Shown here: in pieces, positions 22,391-34,712 of the stretch
Layout: every line of letters starts with the position of its first letter
How positions within the stretch are numbered: the first letter of the stretch is position 1
Assembly: GCF_000002235.5 (NCBI RefSeq)
Contig: NW_022145612.1
Coordinates: 16,608,809 to 16,672,808 of the forward strand
Length of the DNA stretch: 64,000 bases
Origin: Strongylocentrotus purpuratus
Lineage: Eukaryota; Echinodermata; Echinoidea; Camarodonta; Strongylocentrotidae
Direction: 5' to 3'
Made by a program: the position numbers and the translations under genes
Notes under the pieces: generated by a model
Databases searched by the model: none
What the model saw: only the letters and a program-made list of their open reading frames with translations
What the model was told of the DNA's origin: nothing

Positions 22391-25300
22391 AGTAAGCAGG
22401 TTTTAAGTTTTATTTAATCCTATTTCGTAAGAGGTGTGAAATATCATAGTTTACATTCCTGGAGTTTGGCGATGGCTTGATTATCTCCTTCCACTTGACT
22501 CTCTGTTTTCATTTGTAATGATCTATTTTGAAAATACATGATTCATATAAAAACAGGTTTATCGTATGAAAACCGGGACCAAGTTATGGTCAACTAACTT
22601 TGTACGAATATTGCTAACAAAATATTTGGAACAACGTAATGGCTTTTTTCATCGCGGCGTTTGTAACTAATCACATGAATAGAGATAAAATGGTTATTAA
22701 AAACGGTTTAGCATCTTGCATGATAACATTGCCCACAAGAGAATCAACTTGGAGAATCATTGACAAAGGATGTGAAGGGGATACACTCGAATCTTTTCCA
22801 ACTCGCTAGCTACTGACTTTATCATGCATCAAGAAAGAGATGTGTATGAATCAAAGTTTACCTACATGTACAGTACATGTGACCCAAAAACATATTCGCA
22901 ACATTTAATATGTTATATATTTGAGAAAAGATAATCATTTATTAGTTTTTCAGTAAAGCAATCTCTCGATATTGTGCGCAATTCTAGATTTATTCTCCTC
23001 TGAAAAAGTCTAACTATTTGAAAATAGTGCTACAAAATACTCTTTGGAAATAATGTACACTCATGGGTGCTGCATTGTGACGTCAGTCAATTGATGACTA
23101 TATGATACTAAACTAGTGCGAGTTCACTGTAACATAAGAAAACCAATTTTACCATCAAAAGCAATTTCTTTTATCCATATCTCATATATTTGTTCACATT
23201 TTCCCCACATTTTAGATACTACGAAACTGAATGTATCGAAAGTTTATTTGAGGGTTTTATTCAAGCACCACACCTACGTCCGTAAACCTGCCTCTGTGTA
23301 ATATCCAGACTCTATTCACGTCAACTTCTATTACTGTGTTTATTCTCACGATACACAAAGGGGAAGATATAAAGTCAGTTTAAATTGTTCCTCTGTTTTA
23401 TGGTTTTAACACTAAGATTTTGCTTCGAAGAGCACTTCTTAATACCAAGTCCAAATAGAGGTGCATCACTTGTTCAAATGGTATAAACTTACCTCATGAT
23501 TGTGTAGTCTTGAACATAAAAATGATTGGAATATAAATAAAAGACAACATGTAAATCAAAATAGAATAATAACGTATTTGAAATAATAATAAGACAGAAC
23601 AGGGTGATTATGCAGGGTGATTCTAAATCACAAAGGCATAGTTAAACAATAATTGTTTTATGTATTAACAAATACTAAATAAGGCAAGAAAAAACAAACA
23701 AATACGTCAGACATTCCAATATTTCTAGACCTATCATTCAAGATCTTTAATAATGACGTCAAGGTCTATTTGGTTAAAAGGAAATATTAATTCATATTCA
23801 TTCAAATTCAATAGAGATTCTTAAAATCAAACAATACTTGGTCAGACTTCAACCGCTTAATATGTTAACCTCTATTAAGATGGATAAGATATTCCTTCAA
23901 GACAATCGTTAATCTTTGATAATCAAGACATCTCAAAATCTCTGACGTAAGTCAAACCAAATGGATTGTCGGCAAGATATAGCGTCATGCCAGGAAGAGA
24001 ATCGTATATGTACCTGAGCCAAGAATTCAGTATCATCAAGATTACTAATAATGTAAGCCATTGTCGCAATGTTCAAACGTTGAACACGAAGCGTCATTTC
24101 GACTGTTTTATTATTCGCGCCAATCAAGCTCATGAAGACAATCGGTGCATGTTCGCTCTGTTGTGTACATTATCAATCTCGTAATTATTACGCATCAAAT
24201 ACCTGCACGCTAGTCCCTGACGCAGTCCTGAGTCGCCAATGATGTCCTTTGGGGGATTTTAGTTTCATCCTCCAATACATCCATCCATTTTCCAATATAT
24301 ACCTTTGCATGCAATCTGGAAATTGTCTTTTAACAAATACATGTAAATAGATTCTTAAATTTTGCTTCAAAATCCTAATTTTGTGTAAAAGACGTAATTT
24401 CTCTTTCCATATAGATAATCATATATGTCTGTATTTCTCTCTGATGTTCGTATACCTTATTCTTTTTAACTGATTATCCCATGGTTATCCCGTGACTGAA
24501 TCAAGAATATGCTACATTCTAAATGAAAACATATTAATGACTTATCTGTTCTTTTTTAAAACATTAACTTGCTTAAACTTCCTTTTATAACATGCAACAA
24601 AATAAATGTTTAATAAGCATCAGGTTTTTTCCTTATTCGAAATACCGAAATAACACAACAGTACCATTGCTAATTTTATGATGTCGAATATGGCAAGTAT
24701 TTACGAACAGTATTTAAAATGGGCTTTAAAGTGGCCTCCCGTCCGATTTGGTCATGTCCGATTATAGATACCCGCAAGTAGTGTGCGGATTTAAGTTGAT
24801 CAACGCATAATTATTCACGACCCCTGATGTGAAATAAATACCATATCCTCATGTCACAAGATAGTAAGGCTTGATTTCTTTTCACTTATACCCCATTATT
24901 TGGGGCTTGATGAGGGTTAATGTAGTTCTACCAAAAGGAATACCATATTAGGTGAAGGTTCTATAGTATAGATAGGTGGCCTTGACTTTGTCTTAATAGG
25001 TTCAATTTGACTCCCGTAGACGAACCTGTGGTGTTCTTGATCGACTCACTTCCTTTGAGGGTCGAGTTGGGATCTACAGTTAACCTTCCAGTTTACATCC
25101 TATAAACTCCAAAAAGGATAGGGATTGTCTAATTTTAAAGCGACTCTTGTTCTATTTCATTTTGCTCGCATTTAGACACAAAAAGCTAAATGACAACCCG
25201 GGATAATCAAGTCAAACTAGTCAAGACTTACCCCCAATGTTCTAAAGACTTAACTGATATTATCAATATACCTGGGTCATTACCAGTGTGTAGCAAATAG

Positions 25301-25678
25301 AGAAGGAAATAAGTTAAAACGTATAGTAACAGCGAATGAATAATTGCAATTTATTATAATTGAAACCGTCGATAATGCGAGAAATAGAGACAATGTCATG
25401 TCCATCCCGTCATTCCCCCCCCCCCCCCATAGAAAAACAAAGTACAAGACGTGTTAAAACCTCTCCACGTTTCGTCGTAATTAGTTCCTAATTTTGTAAT
25501 GTAAATTTGAAATACGAAACAATAGAGAATTCAAAACATGTGATTACAATGGGGTCATGAACGTGTTCAGGTGTTCATGACTCATTTCATAAATACGATG
25601 ATTATATCCCTCAAGTGTTTTTCTATCTCTATTTCTTTGCAATTTTTGTTTCTCTCTCACATTCTCTTTCTCTTCTTT
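22391..25678. other. Non-coding stretch with weak exon-like fragments
   Basis: AT-rich. A 35-codon plus-strand frame beginning near 25000 after TCTTAATAG (residues FNLTPVDEPVVFLIDSLPLR) is coding-like but lacks a good donor. Short frames at 22615-22809 and 23933-24370 were seen without clear splice sites. C14 run near 25416. Confidence 0.3.
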
Positions 25679-25730
25679 GGTCTCTCTCTCTCTCTCTCAC
25701 TCTCTCTCACTCTCTCTCTCTCTCTCTATC
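25679..25730. repeat. (CT)n microsatellite
   Basis: CT repeat with a few CA interruptions. Confidence 0.9.
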
Positions 25731-25907
25731 CCTCTAGTCACACAGATGTGTATACGTGGCATTGACCGCATGCCTCCTAACCCGATCCTACCCTCTCCCC
25801 CTAGGGATGATACAGGTAAAGGAAAGAATCTAGGACGCCGTGATGACAGACGGACGATGAAGTGCTTATTGTGATACTTAATCAATAGCAGCTGAAATTT
25901 GTCCATA

Positions 25908-25985
25908 TTAACACTGGCGGATTTAAGGAAGGGAGGCGGGGGGGGGGGGCGCAAACCCGCCGGTGCCCCTTTTATTTTAAAACCC
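25908..25985. mobile_element. Possible hAT terminus fragment
   Basis: ACTGGCGGATTTAAGG followed by a G-run resembles the left end of the hAT MITE at 18672. No right terminus or target duplication was identified, so this may be a truncated copy. Confidence 0.25.
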
Positions 25986-26384
25986 AACTGCTACATCGGA
26001 CGTGAACACGCGCCAACATACACACGCACACACACGCACAGAAAATGCGGCCCCCTTAAAGGCCCGCTGCAATACTTGTAGCTACTTGCGCCCTCTATAT
26101 AACAAACAATGCCTAATCGGTGACCATTGGTCCCCCATGATCCTCTTTTTCTTATGTTAACTGAGAGCTGAGTTGATGAGATAACCACCTGTCCAGTGAC
26201 CTTGCAGGGCAGTCTAATCCCTCCTGTAAACTACGGCAGATAAGCTTTAAATAAAAAACAACTTCAAACGCATTTGCAAATTGTGATGACTTTTATTAAA
26301 TATCTTTTTTTAAATCCCGGGACCATGCTCCTCCTTTTTTTGTATTCTTAAAAATCCTTGATCTCCCCCTGCATATTCTGAAGC

Positions 26385-26485
26385 CTGGTGAGATGGCTGA
26401 GATAACAGACGATGTCCTCTCAGACATCCGGCTCAAACCACCACCATCAGCATGCCCAATGAAAATGTCAGCAAGATTGTTCTAA
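26385..26485 (+). CDS. Weak candidate terminal exon, plus strand
   Basis: After a CT-rich tract ending CTGAAG, a frame runs through an ATG (MAEITDDVLSDIRLKPPPSA, then CPMKMSARLF) to TAA. The composition is protein-like and GC content is raised. The acceptor is mediocre, the length is short and no poly(A) signal is obvious. It is listed only because of its coding-like look. Confidence 0.18.
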
Positions 26486-26743
26486 GAACTTTCCCCCAAG
26501 GAGGATTGGACCTTCTGGGATCTTAGTCGGGGATAATGATGACGGAAAAATTAATCACTGCGATATTTATTGATCTCTAGTTAGTAAGGTTAGATGTTTT
26601 CTCCTTGTGTCGATATTGTCCTGGACAGATTTTCATTGACTCTGTTACCATACAGTTCATTCTGATTCATTTCTCATTCATCACGGCTCAGAACATAAAC
26701 AATAGGACAATTTGGGACCGGGTGAGAACGCTACAGTCCTATA

Positions 26744-27371
26744 CGCCATAGGTTTTTTTTTTTTTTTTTTTTTTTATCTTGATAAGTTTTATTGGTCAGA
26801 AAACACAATGATTTACAAAATATGCGTTACATCGTTTTGCAGAAAAATAATGAATAATCATATTGTTTCACACTTACAATCTTGTGGTTTCACATTTCTT
26901 TGTAACATTAAAAAACATAGCATGAAACTTCTGTATACCCCGGCCGCACAGACGATACGACCATCAGACCGACACTAAATGGAAAGAGAGAGGTCAAGAA
27001 GTAAAGACTGACATTTACAGCCCCTCCCTCCCCCGCCGGTCCGTAGTCGACCCGGCTGCACCGCCGGGGCATAACGCATGATATAATCTGACCTTATATA
27101 TTACAGAATAGAACATAGTACATCAAATACACCACAACGTGAATAAAAAAAAAATGTAACAAAAACAAATAAATCTATCCCTTGAAAAATTTTGCACATA
27201 AAATAATATACATTTATCATTATGCAACGCGGAAATACTTGTTGATGTTTTGCCACTTTGCCATATGCTTCTCAAATTTGTTTTTCTTTTTTGCAATATC
27301 TTCTTCAGTGGATTTATAAGACAAAATATTAATATTTTATTGTTTCAAACTATGTATACTCTCGCCATAGG
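26744..27371 (-). mobile_element. Poly(A)-tailed retrocopy with 9-bp target duplication
   Basis: Direct repeats CGCCATAGG at 26744-26752 and 27363-27371 flank a 610-base insert. Read on the minus strand, the insert ends in A23 (26753-26775) preceded by AATAAA (26788-26793) about a dozen bases upstream. This is the hallmark of an mRNA copied and inserted by LINE machinery. Near its 5' end the minus strand has an open stretch of about 38 codons ending in TAA at 27220-27222 (residues EEDIAKKKNKFEKHMAKWQN then INKYFRVA), so it probably carries the last codons and 3' untranslated region of a gene, 5'-truncated. Inside the untranslated part, 26940-27072 has inverted CCCCGG/CCGGGG ends and may be a small older insertion in the parent gene. 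The parent gene was not identified. Confidence 0.7.
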
Positions 27372-28010
27372 TATATGGTCCGTTGTAACATAGCCCTCAG
27401 TTCAGTGGCCAGTGGTGGTACCAGGGGACCATGGGCAGGGAGGACATTTACCCCTTTCCCACCCTCCACGTCAAAGTCTCTTACCCCTGTGACCAAGAGG
27501 GAATTCATTTTCATAAGATTAATGTTGCGGACAACATTTTATTCTTACATCCATCCTCTGTTTCTTTGGCCTCGCCTTGCCCTTAGCTTCCTCTTTTAGA
27601 ACTATTGGTACCGCCGTTATTGTTATCATTAATGACCGATTTCTTACTAGTATTACTCAAAGAAGTGGCTTTAAAAAAATAATAAACAGAATTTGTCGCT
27701 CTAAATGCGACTTTTCTTTTTAAATCCTTTAACCTGAAAGGTCATATTGGACTAAGGACCTATATGACGTAGGAGAAGAGCCCTCATTATCCGGTGACGA
27801 TCTCGGTAGTGGAAAAGCGTTTTTTAAATTCTCTTTAATACAAAGTGAAAGTTGAAAGTGATGGAAGAAAATTAATGAAAAAATGGGGGGGGGGGGGTGA
27901 CAAAATATGAAGAGAGTGGATGCTTATTTCCATCAACTTAAACATTCTGATCATAATTGGTAGGAATAGAAGAAAAACTTAACTGAGTACTCCAACTATT
28001 CACTGATATC
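27372..28010. other. Non-coding stretch
   Basis: No gene recognised. G-run of about 11 near 27884. Confidence 0.4.
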
Positions 28011-28272
28011 ACTCTACTGAAACACTCTACCACAACACCTCCGCCTATGTAGTACAGAAGACACTTTCAAAAGGAAACTTAAAACCCAACTCTTTCCATC
28101 TTGAATCCATAGTGTACATTTTGAGTAGCTAAATTTTCTTTTCGTTCCTGATATCTTAATTACTGTTCCAATTGTTATGATTTGTATGTTTCTTTTCTGT
28201 TGTATAGCGCTCTGATTAGTTTGTCTGTAGTAGCGCTCAATAAGAATCAATTATTATTATTATTATTATTAT
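28011..28272 (+). mobile_element. 3' end of a CR1/L2-like LINE with (TTA)n tail
   Basis: The plus strand at 28021-28104 encodes NTLPQHLRLCSTEDTFKRKL then KTQLFPS and a stop. It matches the conserved C-terminal pattern of CR1/L2-type LINE reverse-transcriptase proteins (W-N-x-LP...FKRxLKTxLF). The codon where the family has Trp is TGA here (28018-28020), so the copy is dead. About 145 bases of untranslated sequence follow, then (TTA)n at 28251-28272, a usual LINE tail. The copy is 5'-truncated within a few bases of this Trp position. Confidence 0.7.
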
Positions 28273-29219
28273 CGGGCATTGACATAACATGCTGGCTCGC
28301 ATCATGGAACTGGGATTGGTTCCCATGGAATAGTCCCACTTATACAAAAGCACACAAAAGCTAAAGTTCACAGCAGATACTGTAAGATATAATTATATAT
28401 CTTTCTCCACTTCCACCCTAAGCTTCTTTTGGAGGCCGCATTCGCGTCCAAATCGGCAAAAGTGCAAATTTTATTAGCGGATATGAAATAAACATTCACC
28501 GCGACTATTTGTTTAACTGTAAACCGCACATCTATAGTGTTGTATTCAATGGTTGCCTGCGATGTCATCCAAAATTTGGCCCAAATTTAACAAATTTGAA
28601 TAAATTGACCGCAATACTGCAGTTTACCAAAAAAAGATTTTGCTTTTTTCGGTTGAAAGAATATGTTCCCATGTAGGTTCGATTTCATTTTCAGACACTC
28701 CATAACTTCATAAACTCTAGTATACCTATCAGAATCACATTTTGCCCAAACGAAGAAATTCAAATAATAATAATCACGCAAAAGAGTTCATTGAGCAGAT
28801 TGTGAGCTAACGAACCTAGTCGTGGCGAAAGTGGTGGTGGTGGTGGTGGTGGTGGGGGGGGGGGGGGGGGGGGCTGTGACCTTAATCATTCCCACATGTT
28901 TTATTGTAAAATAATTAATTTATGTAACATTACTCTGCGAAATAACGTTAAATGGTGTTAAACAAATTGAACAACTACGGTTAAGAAAGTCTGTAGGTCC
29001 GATCCCAATGAATCAGGTCTACTAGTTCTAATGCCATCAATCAACAAAACAGCTTCCTTATCTAAACCAAAAGAAAAATAATTAAAATCAATCAAAACTC
29101 CCTAAAATGACCTACATTACGTGAGGGCAACTCCGAGGATTTAACAGGGGTAAAGTGAGGGCAATTTAAAAACATTCAGTCAATGTCGAAACAGAGTTCA
29201 TTTTCGCCGGAAGCAGTGT
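28273..29219. other. Non-coding stretch with a GTG/G tract
   Basis: Minus-strand frames at 28368-28568 and 28587-28781 have some protein-like composition but no splice sites or motif. A (GTG)n block runs into G20 at about 28830-28873. Confidence 0.4.
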
Positions 29220-29453
29220 TTAGTCTGTCCACGATAACTGGTACGTGTTATCTCTGGCGTCCATGGAACTTATCTGCTCGAAGCGAAGCGACATTTTGAG
29301 ATAGGATGAAATGGAGTGATCCTGGAAAGACAGAAGCGACCGGTTCTCGTGTACACCAGGTTGCAACAGGTGCGTTGACGTGTTAATTTGGCTTCGGATG
29401 TGGCACAGAATCTGCTGGCTTCTTTCAATTTGTCTCAAACTTTGGCTTGTCAT
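29220..29453 (-). CDS. Possible small gene or terminal exon, minus strand
   Basis: A 77-codon minus-strand frame beginning with ATG directly after an in-frame TGA and ending in TAA at 29220-29222. The composition is protein-like and polar (start MTSQSLRQIERSQQILCHIR, end SMDARDNTYQLSWTD), and GC content is higher than in the flanks. No signal peptide, membrane segment or known domain was recognised. No convincing acceptor precedes it, so it is either a single-exon small protein or chance. Confidence 0.3.
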   Translation of the reverse strand: MTSQSLRQIERSQQILCHIRSQINTSTHLLQPGVHENRSLLSFQDHSISSYLKMSLRFEQISSMDARDNTYQLSWTD

Positions 29454-32330
29454 TCATATCACAGAATGTTGGTGGAAAATATAAAAAAATCTGTCTCACG
29501 TTAATATCTGGTTATCTGCGATATGTTTTACGTATTTCTGCATGATGCATCAATTTCCATCTTAAATGTAATATTCCGGGCCAATATCATTTTGCCCTTC
29601 TTATTTGTAAAACCCTGTATTAATTTCTCTCTTCTCCGTTTCAAAGATTGTAGACAGAAGAACATCAACCTTTAAATGAGCATGATGTTGCGATTAAGTA
29701 TCAGCCACATTAATTAAGCACACTGAAGTATAATTGTTGAGTTTAATGATAATGTAATAGACAAAGCAAGATTATAGATAAAGCGATACCAGTATCTCTC
29801 CTCTTATACCAGAGATCGGTTGTGATTTTTTTACTGAATTGATGGTGATGTTTATGACAAGTAATTGAAACGAAAGAAAGAGAGTACAACTAAATGATTT
29901 TTTACTCAATTTTAGCGTGAGGGAGTGTGGGGGAGGGTGCGGGGTAAGTGCCACTGTGTACCCCAGATTGGCAAGTGTGTTTCTATATTTATGTTTCTAT
30001 TTTTTATTGGCTTGCCAAGGCATTTCTGTCAGGTTAGACGATATTAGATGACATTTTTGCTATTCTTTTGCGTAAAAGTTACAAGGAAATATTAGGTTCG
30101 GTATAATTGATATTTTGAGGGGAAAGTGTGTGATGTATTTTTTAGATTTATCATATACATATTAAACTTCAAGCATCTGATTTCCTTAAATTATGACAGA
30201 ATGACAAATTAACAAGTAATCATGATTAGATATTGTACACGAATGACAGTATTAATTACTTCCGGAGAACAATGAAAGATTATCCTTCATTAATTCATCT
30301 TTAATCTAATTTGTACAAAAGCGATTGTTAACTTTAATCTACGGTAATCTATTCCGTGATTATGCCAAATACCTGATAGATTATACTAATCTTTTTTAAT
30401 ATGGAGGTACTTGTATTCTCTTTGCATTTGCTAAAATAATCTACGTGCTTTCAAGGAAGTTTCAAGGAAGAATAAAAAAATAAGTATCATAATCACGAAT
30501 ATTTCTAGATAGCTGTCATCTTATCCTTCACTGAATCATTCTAAATCAGAGATCAAACGATGACGTCATATTTCAAACTTTATATCATGTTTATTGAGGA
30601 TCAATATATATTTTCAGCTCCTTATAATTTAAGATTTAGGCGTTAACCGGAAGTTTGATACTGTAGCATAATTGGCAAGCAACAGGGGTTCATCCAGTGG
30701 GTCTAAAGTTATCCAGATTATGTTGTTTTCCATGCCATTGTCTGGGGGGAACTGGGAAGAGATAATTGATTTTCTAACTTTGGCTTTAAGGTAGGTCGGA
30801 TATTCCGTCCTCTCTGGCGACGTGCATCACATGTACCGCTCCAGGACATGCTAGCTATCTTCCTGATTCTCAATTATTTACGAGTCTTTGAAGCCAGAGG
30901 GTCCGTATCGCCACCTGTATTGTTGTATCTCAATGCTCAGTGTCTGTACGGCACAAGGGTCAGATGTTTCCAATGAATATGGTGCCGGTTTAGATAAAGT
31001 GGTCCCTTTTTACTGTTTTGTCCAAAAGATTGTGATGACTTGCATCTTTTGATTTGTGACCTAAATCCTATAGTATAGAACTTTATATCATGTTATAGCA
31101 ATTATGTAATAGGACATAAACTCTATGTTCAATCATGGATATTCACGGTTTGAGATCAATGGTTAATATAGTTTGAGACAGTATATCAATAGTTTGAGCG
31201 AGGAAGAATACTTATCAAGCGTATCGAATTGTTATATATTTTTGTCATATTGTTTAGGCTCTGTTTTTGTTACAAAGAAATCTCTGGAGCAATGCAAAAG
31301 AAGAAAAAAAACGTCGGATATTCAATGATTACATCATTGTTTTGTACAAACATTTATATACATCCTGTCTCCGCATAATTGTGTTTATGCTCTGCTGGGA
31401 ACAAAGCGGAAACCATTTAGTCACGCCATCATCTCTTCAAATGCAATAAATTATAATTTATTAGTGATGTGTTATACCTTTACATCTCTCATCACGTCTT
31501 CAAGTTGGACTCACTTATCCACCTTTTCCCTTTCTTGACATTTATCAAGGGAGGGTCCCTCTGGTTGGTCTAGGTATCCTCAAAGGGCTGGGACAATGGT
31601 CCTGGGAAGGGAAAGGAAGTGCATACATAGTGAAGTGTTAGACATTGATCTTATCTAACGGCAGGCAATAACACACCACATCTCCGAAGGAATCAATATC
31701 TAAAACAAAGGATACTACAACGGAAATGAGGAACAAGAACCAGATTTTATTTTGCTAAATGCAGGCTGGTGCATCCAGGGTTCATCTTGATTTGTTCACA
31801 CTCTTTGATATACTTAGTATCACGTATACCACTCCAATACTTTTGCCTATTTGAGCTGTGCATCAAATGTAGTGCAAACGTACACTTTTATCTACCTTAC
31901 CTCGGCTATGGAAACAACATTCCCTTTATTCCCAATAGCATTCTCATCCTGTCACATGAATAAACTTTTGTTTTTTAAATGTAATCGAAGAAATGTTACT
32001 AATCATTCCTCATACCAGGAGGAAATGCAAGTGCAACATTTTAGCTCTTGGGGTACCCCTGTTTTTTTGGCTCTTTTCCAAGCTTTGTATGTTCTATGTC
32101 TGGAGGTGCAAAATTGTATCCCTATAGTCATACACCTTTTCCAACTCTAACATACTGATCATGAAGGAACTTACATATCAAAATAGAGTTAGAAAGTGGA
32201 AGCGAAGGAGAGGGAGAAAGGGGGATGGAAGGAAGACATGTTGACTCAGAAAAACAACGGAAGGAGATGCAGAAAGAGAAATAGAAAGGTGTATAAAAAG
32301 AGCAAAGTAAAGTGAAATGTATAGAGAAAG
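29454..32330. other. Non-coding stretch
   Basis: AT-rich with no recognisable gene. Frames at 31769-32150 and a GC-richer patch at 30770-30960 lack usable splice sites. Confidence 0.35.
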
Positions 32331-32337
32331 ATATAGG

Positions 32338-32370
<33 letters not shown>

Positions 32371-32550
32371 GGAGAAATGGAGAAAGAGGGGGACATAGAG
32401 AAACAGAGAGAGAGAGAGAGAGAGAGAAAGAGAAATGTAAACAGATAAAGAGGTATCGCAGGGGAGAGAGATAAAAGAGATGAATATTGAAAAAGGGGCA
32501 CAGAGAGACGGAGAGAGAGAGAAAGAAAGAAAGAAAGGGGGGGGGGGGTA
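32331..32550. repeat. GA-rich microsatellite tract
   Basis: Several (GA)n blocks (32335-32364, 32405-32434 and around 32500-32535) end in a G-run. The Ser/Leu-rich minus-strand frame here is an artefact. Confidence 0.9.
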
Positions 32551-33895
32551 GGGTTTTATACCAAGGATTTTAATAGGCTACTTCAACATCTTATGCTGAT
32601 ATATACTGTATAAATAGTGAATAGAGTCAAAACTTGTAATAGTTTTATTCTATGCCTACTTCTCTAGCTGAGTGACACACCTACACGGAAAAGAAGACAT
32701 TATTTTGGCAACTTCCAGAATAATGTATATATAAATATAACAACATGTCAAAGCAAAAAACGTTGTTAATTCGCATCCTTCTTCTGTCGTTAAATTTGAA
32801 CAAAATGTAATAAATAAAAAGATCTAGGCCTATTGGATATTGAACTATTGGTGTAGTTGCTATCCATCAGGTTCTAGTTGATGAAGTTTCATATTAGATA
32901 CTTTGCAACGTTTGGCAACTGATTCGTTGTTCCAAATTCATAATGCCCGTTTTAAGGTATGACGAGGCGTCATTGCGCTGACGAATAGCTGTGCTGACGT
33001 ATGACTGCGTCACCGACTGACGCGGCCTTTGACACACCGTGTGAATGTGACATCTTACTATGCAAAAATTAAAACAGTTCAAGCATTGTGTTCAACTATC
33101 TGACGCATTTTCCTACATAGGCTTAATCAGTGTTGATAATAATAGCGCAACCGAAATGACGCTTCGTGTGATGTGGGCATACCGGATTAGCACCCGTCGT
33201 ATCAATTCATATCTACTTCGCTACGTCTATGGTCAAGTTCCCTTCAAAAGCCTTTCGTTCCGCGTTGCAACGCCAGACGGTGTATTTCACACTTGGTTTC
33301 ATTAGAGCATTGATTGTGTTTGAGATAGTGTTTAGTACAAAATTTATCAACCAAGGTCAGGGTTACAACACTATCCCTTCCTCTTGAAGATATGGACTCT
33401 GAATTCCACCCTCGGGAATGCATCCAATACCTTTAAGAGAACGGTCTGTAGAAGTACACACTATAAGAATGGATATGAAATTTGAATAATTTTGTTTATT
33501 ACAAACAATATCTTACATTGATATTAATATCAGAAGATTATTGATTATTAATATTAGCATTTTGATAGTGATATCATTTCGCATAGCCTGTGACTGGGAG
33601 GAAAAAGGTGAACTTAATCATAACACTTAAACTCCTCCTCTCCGTATTACTCATTATGACTATCGGTTTTTCGAGACTAGTTCTTGCTGTTTAAACTTAT
33701 ATTAGTACACCTTCAAATACTCTGCAAAAAATATGAATATTTGAGGACATTCGTTACATTCTCATCAAGAAATTGCTTCCTGTAAGCAAGTGTGCACGGA
33801 TGTTCAGTGCAACTTTATGATAATGTCATTTACTTGAAGGAAGCTATATTGACAGATAACTATTTAGGTAAGGAAATTTCAAATTTTCCTTTCAG
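32551..33895. other. Stretch with one unassigned frame
   Basis: A GC-richer patch at 32950-33300 carries an 81-codon plus-strand frame (33060-33305). It shares an 18-base identical string (CGAAATGACGCTTCGTGT) with the minus strand near 24080, perhaps a diverged repeat. Nothing else was recognised. Confidence 0.3.
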
Positions 33896-34150
33896 TCGGT
33901 GTTTCAACTTTTTTTAAAATTTAATGAAGTTCAACGGTGTATTTTCACTTTAAAATCTATTGACGTAGACCTGAAGGTATTTGAGAAAGCAAATAGTTTG
34001 AAATACAATCCCCTCAGGCCGGGCCATTCATTTAAACACATCCTCCAACAGGAAGAACAAAGCCAAAAGAAAGGCGGACACTCTGTCCCCACTGCCACAC
34101 CAGTTAAATCAGTTGTTCCGCTCACCCCCTTACTACACATATCTCTTTGA
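33896..34150 (+). CDS. Likely terminal exon, plus strand, unknown product
   Basis: A good acceptor (ATTTTCCTTTCAG) precedes a frame open in phase 0 for 84 codons to TGA at 34148-34150. The translation starts SVFQLFLKFNEVQRCIFTLK. Its second half is more protein-like: NPLRPGHSFKHILQQEEQSQ, then a Lys/Pro/Thr/Val-rich tail ending LLHISL. AATAAA follows 61 bases after the stop. Acceptor, long open frame, stop and poly(A) signal in order make a last exon plausible. No domain is recognisable. The first 25 codons are AT-rich, so the true acceptor could lie further in. The exon at 16026-16199 ends in phase 0 and could be upstream in the same gene. Confidence 0.42.
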   Translation, partial: SVFQLFLKFNEVQRCIFTLKSIDVDLKVFEKANSLKYNPLRPGHSFKHILQQEEQSQKKGGHSVPTATPVKSVVPLTPLLHISL

Positions 34151-34210
34151 AAATATTACTACAATATAAAAATTATACTATACCCCAAACATACCAAAAT
34201 CCGCCATGTT

Positions 34211-34216
34211 AATAAA
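34211..34216 (+). terminator. Possible poly(A) signal
   Basis: AATAAA 61 bases after the stop of the candidate terminal exon at 33896-34150. Confidence 0.35.
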
Positions 34217-34308
34217 GAACCGTTTGTCTTCGTAGCGTGCTGATACAAATGGACTGACACTTTACTATGGGACATTTTCATTAAATGCAAAATCAATGGG
34301 GAAGGAGG

Positions 34309-34712
34309 GAGCGAGAGATAGAGAAAGAGAATGAGTGAGTGTGCGTGTGTGTGTGTGTGAGGGAGAGAATGGGTAAGTGAGTGTGTGTGTGTGAGATAGA
34401 GAGAGAGAATGAGTGAGTGAGTGAGTGATTATGAGAGAGAGAGAGAATGAGATTGCGAGTGGTTGTGCGTGTGTGTGTTGGTATGGGAATGAGAAAGATG
34501 TGAATGAGTGAGTGGGTATTGTGCGTGTGTGTGTGAGAGAGAGAGAGAATGAGTGAGTGAGTGTGTGCGTGTGTGTGTGAGAGAGAACGAGGGACTGTGT
34601 GTGCGTGTGTTGTGTGTGAGAGAGAGAGAATGAGAGTGCGAGTGGGTGGGTGGGTGTATGTATGCGTGCGAGTGGTTGTGTGTGTGAGTGACAGTGAGAG
34701 AGAGAGAGAGTA
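34309..34712. repeat. Long compound (GT)n/(GA)n/(GAGT)n repeat
   Basis: About 400 bases alternate GTGTGT, GAGAGA and GAGTGAGT blocks with a roughly 60-100 base higher-order rhythm. The 193- and 113-codon minus-strand frames are Ser/Leu/His/Thr translations of the repeat and not genes. Confidence 0.95.

Noticed and set aside
33060-33305. 81-codon plus-strand frame as a gene
   Set aside because: Protein-like composition, but no splice sites or motif, and part of it shares an 18-base string with another locus, which suggests a repeat.
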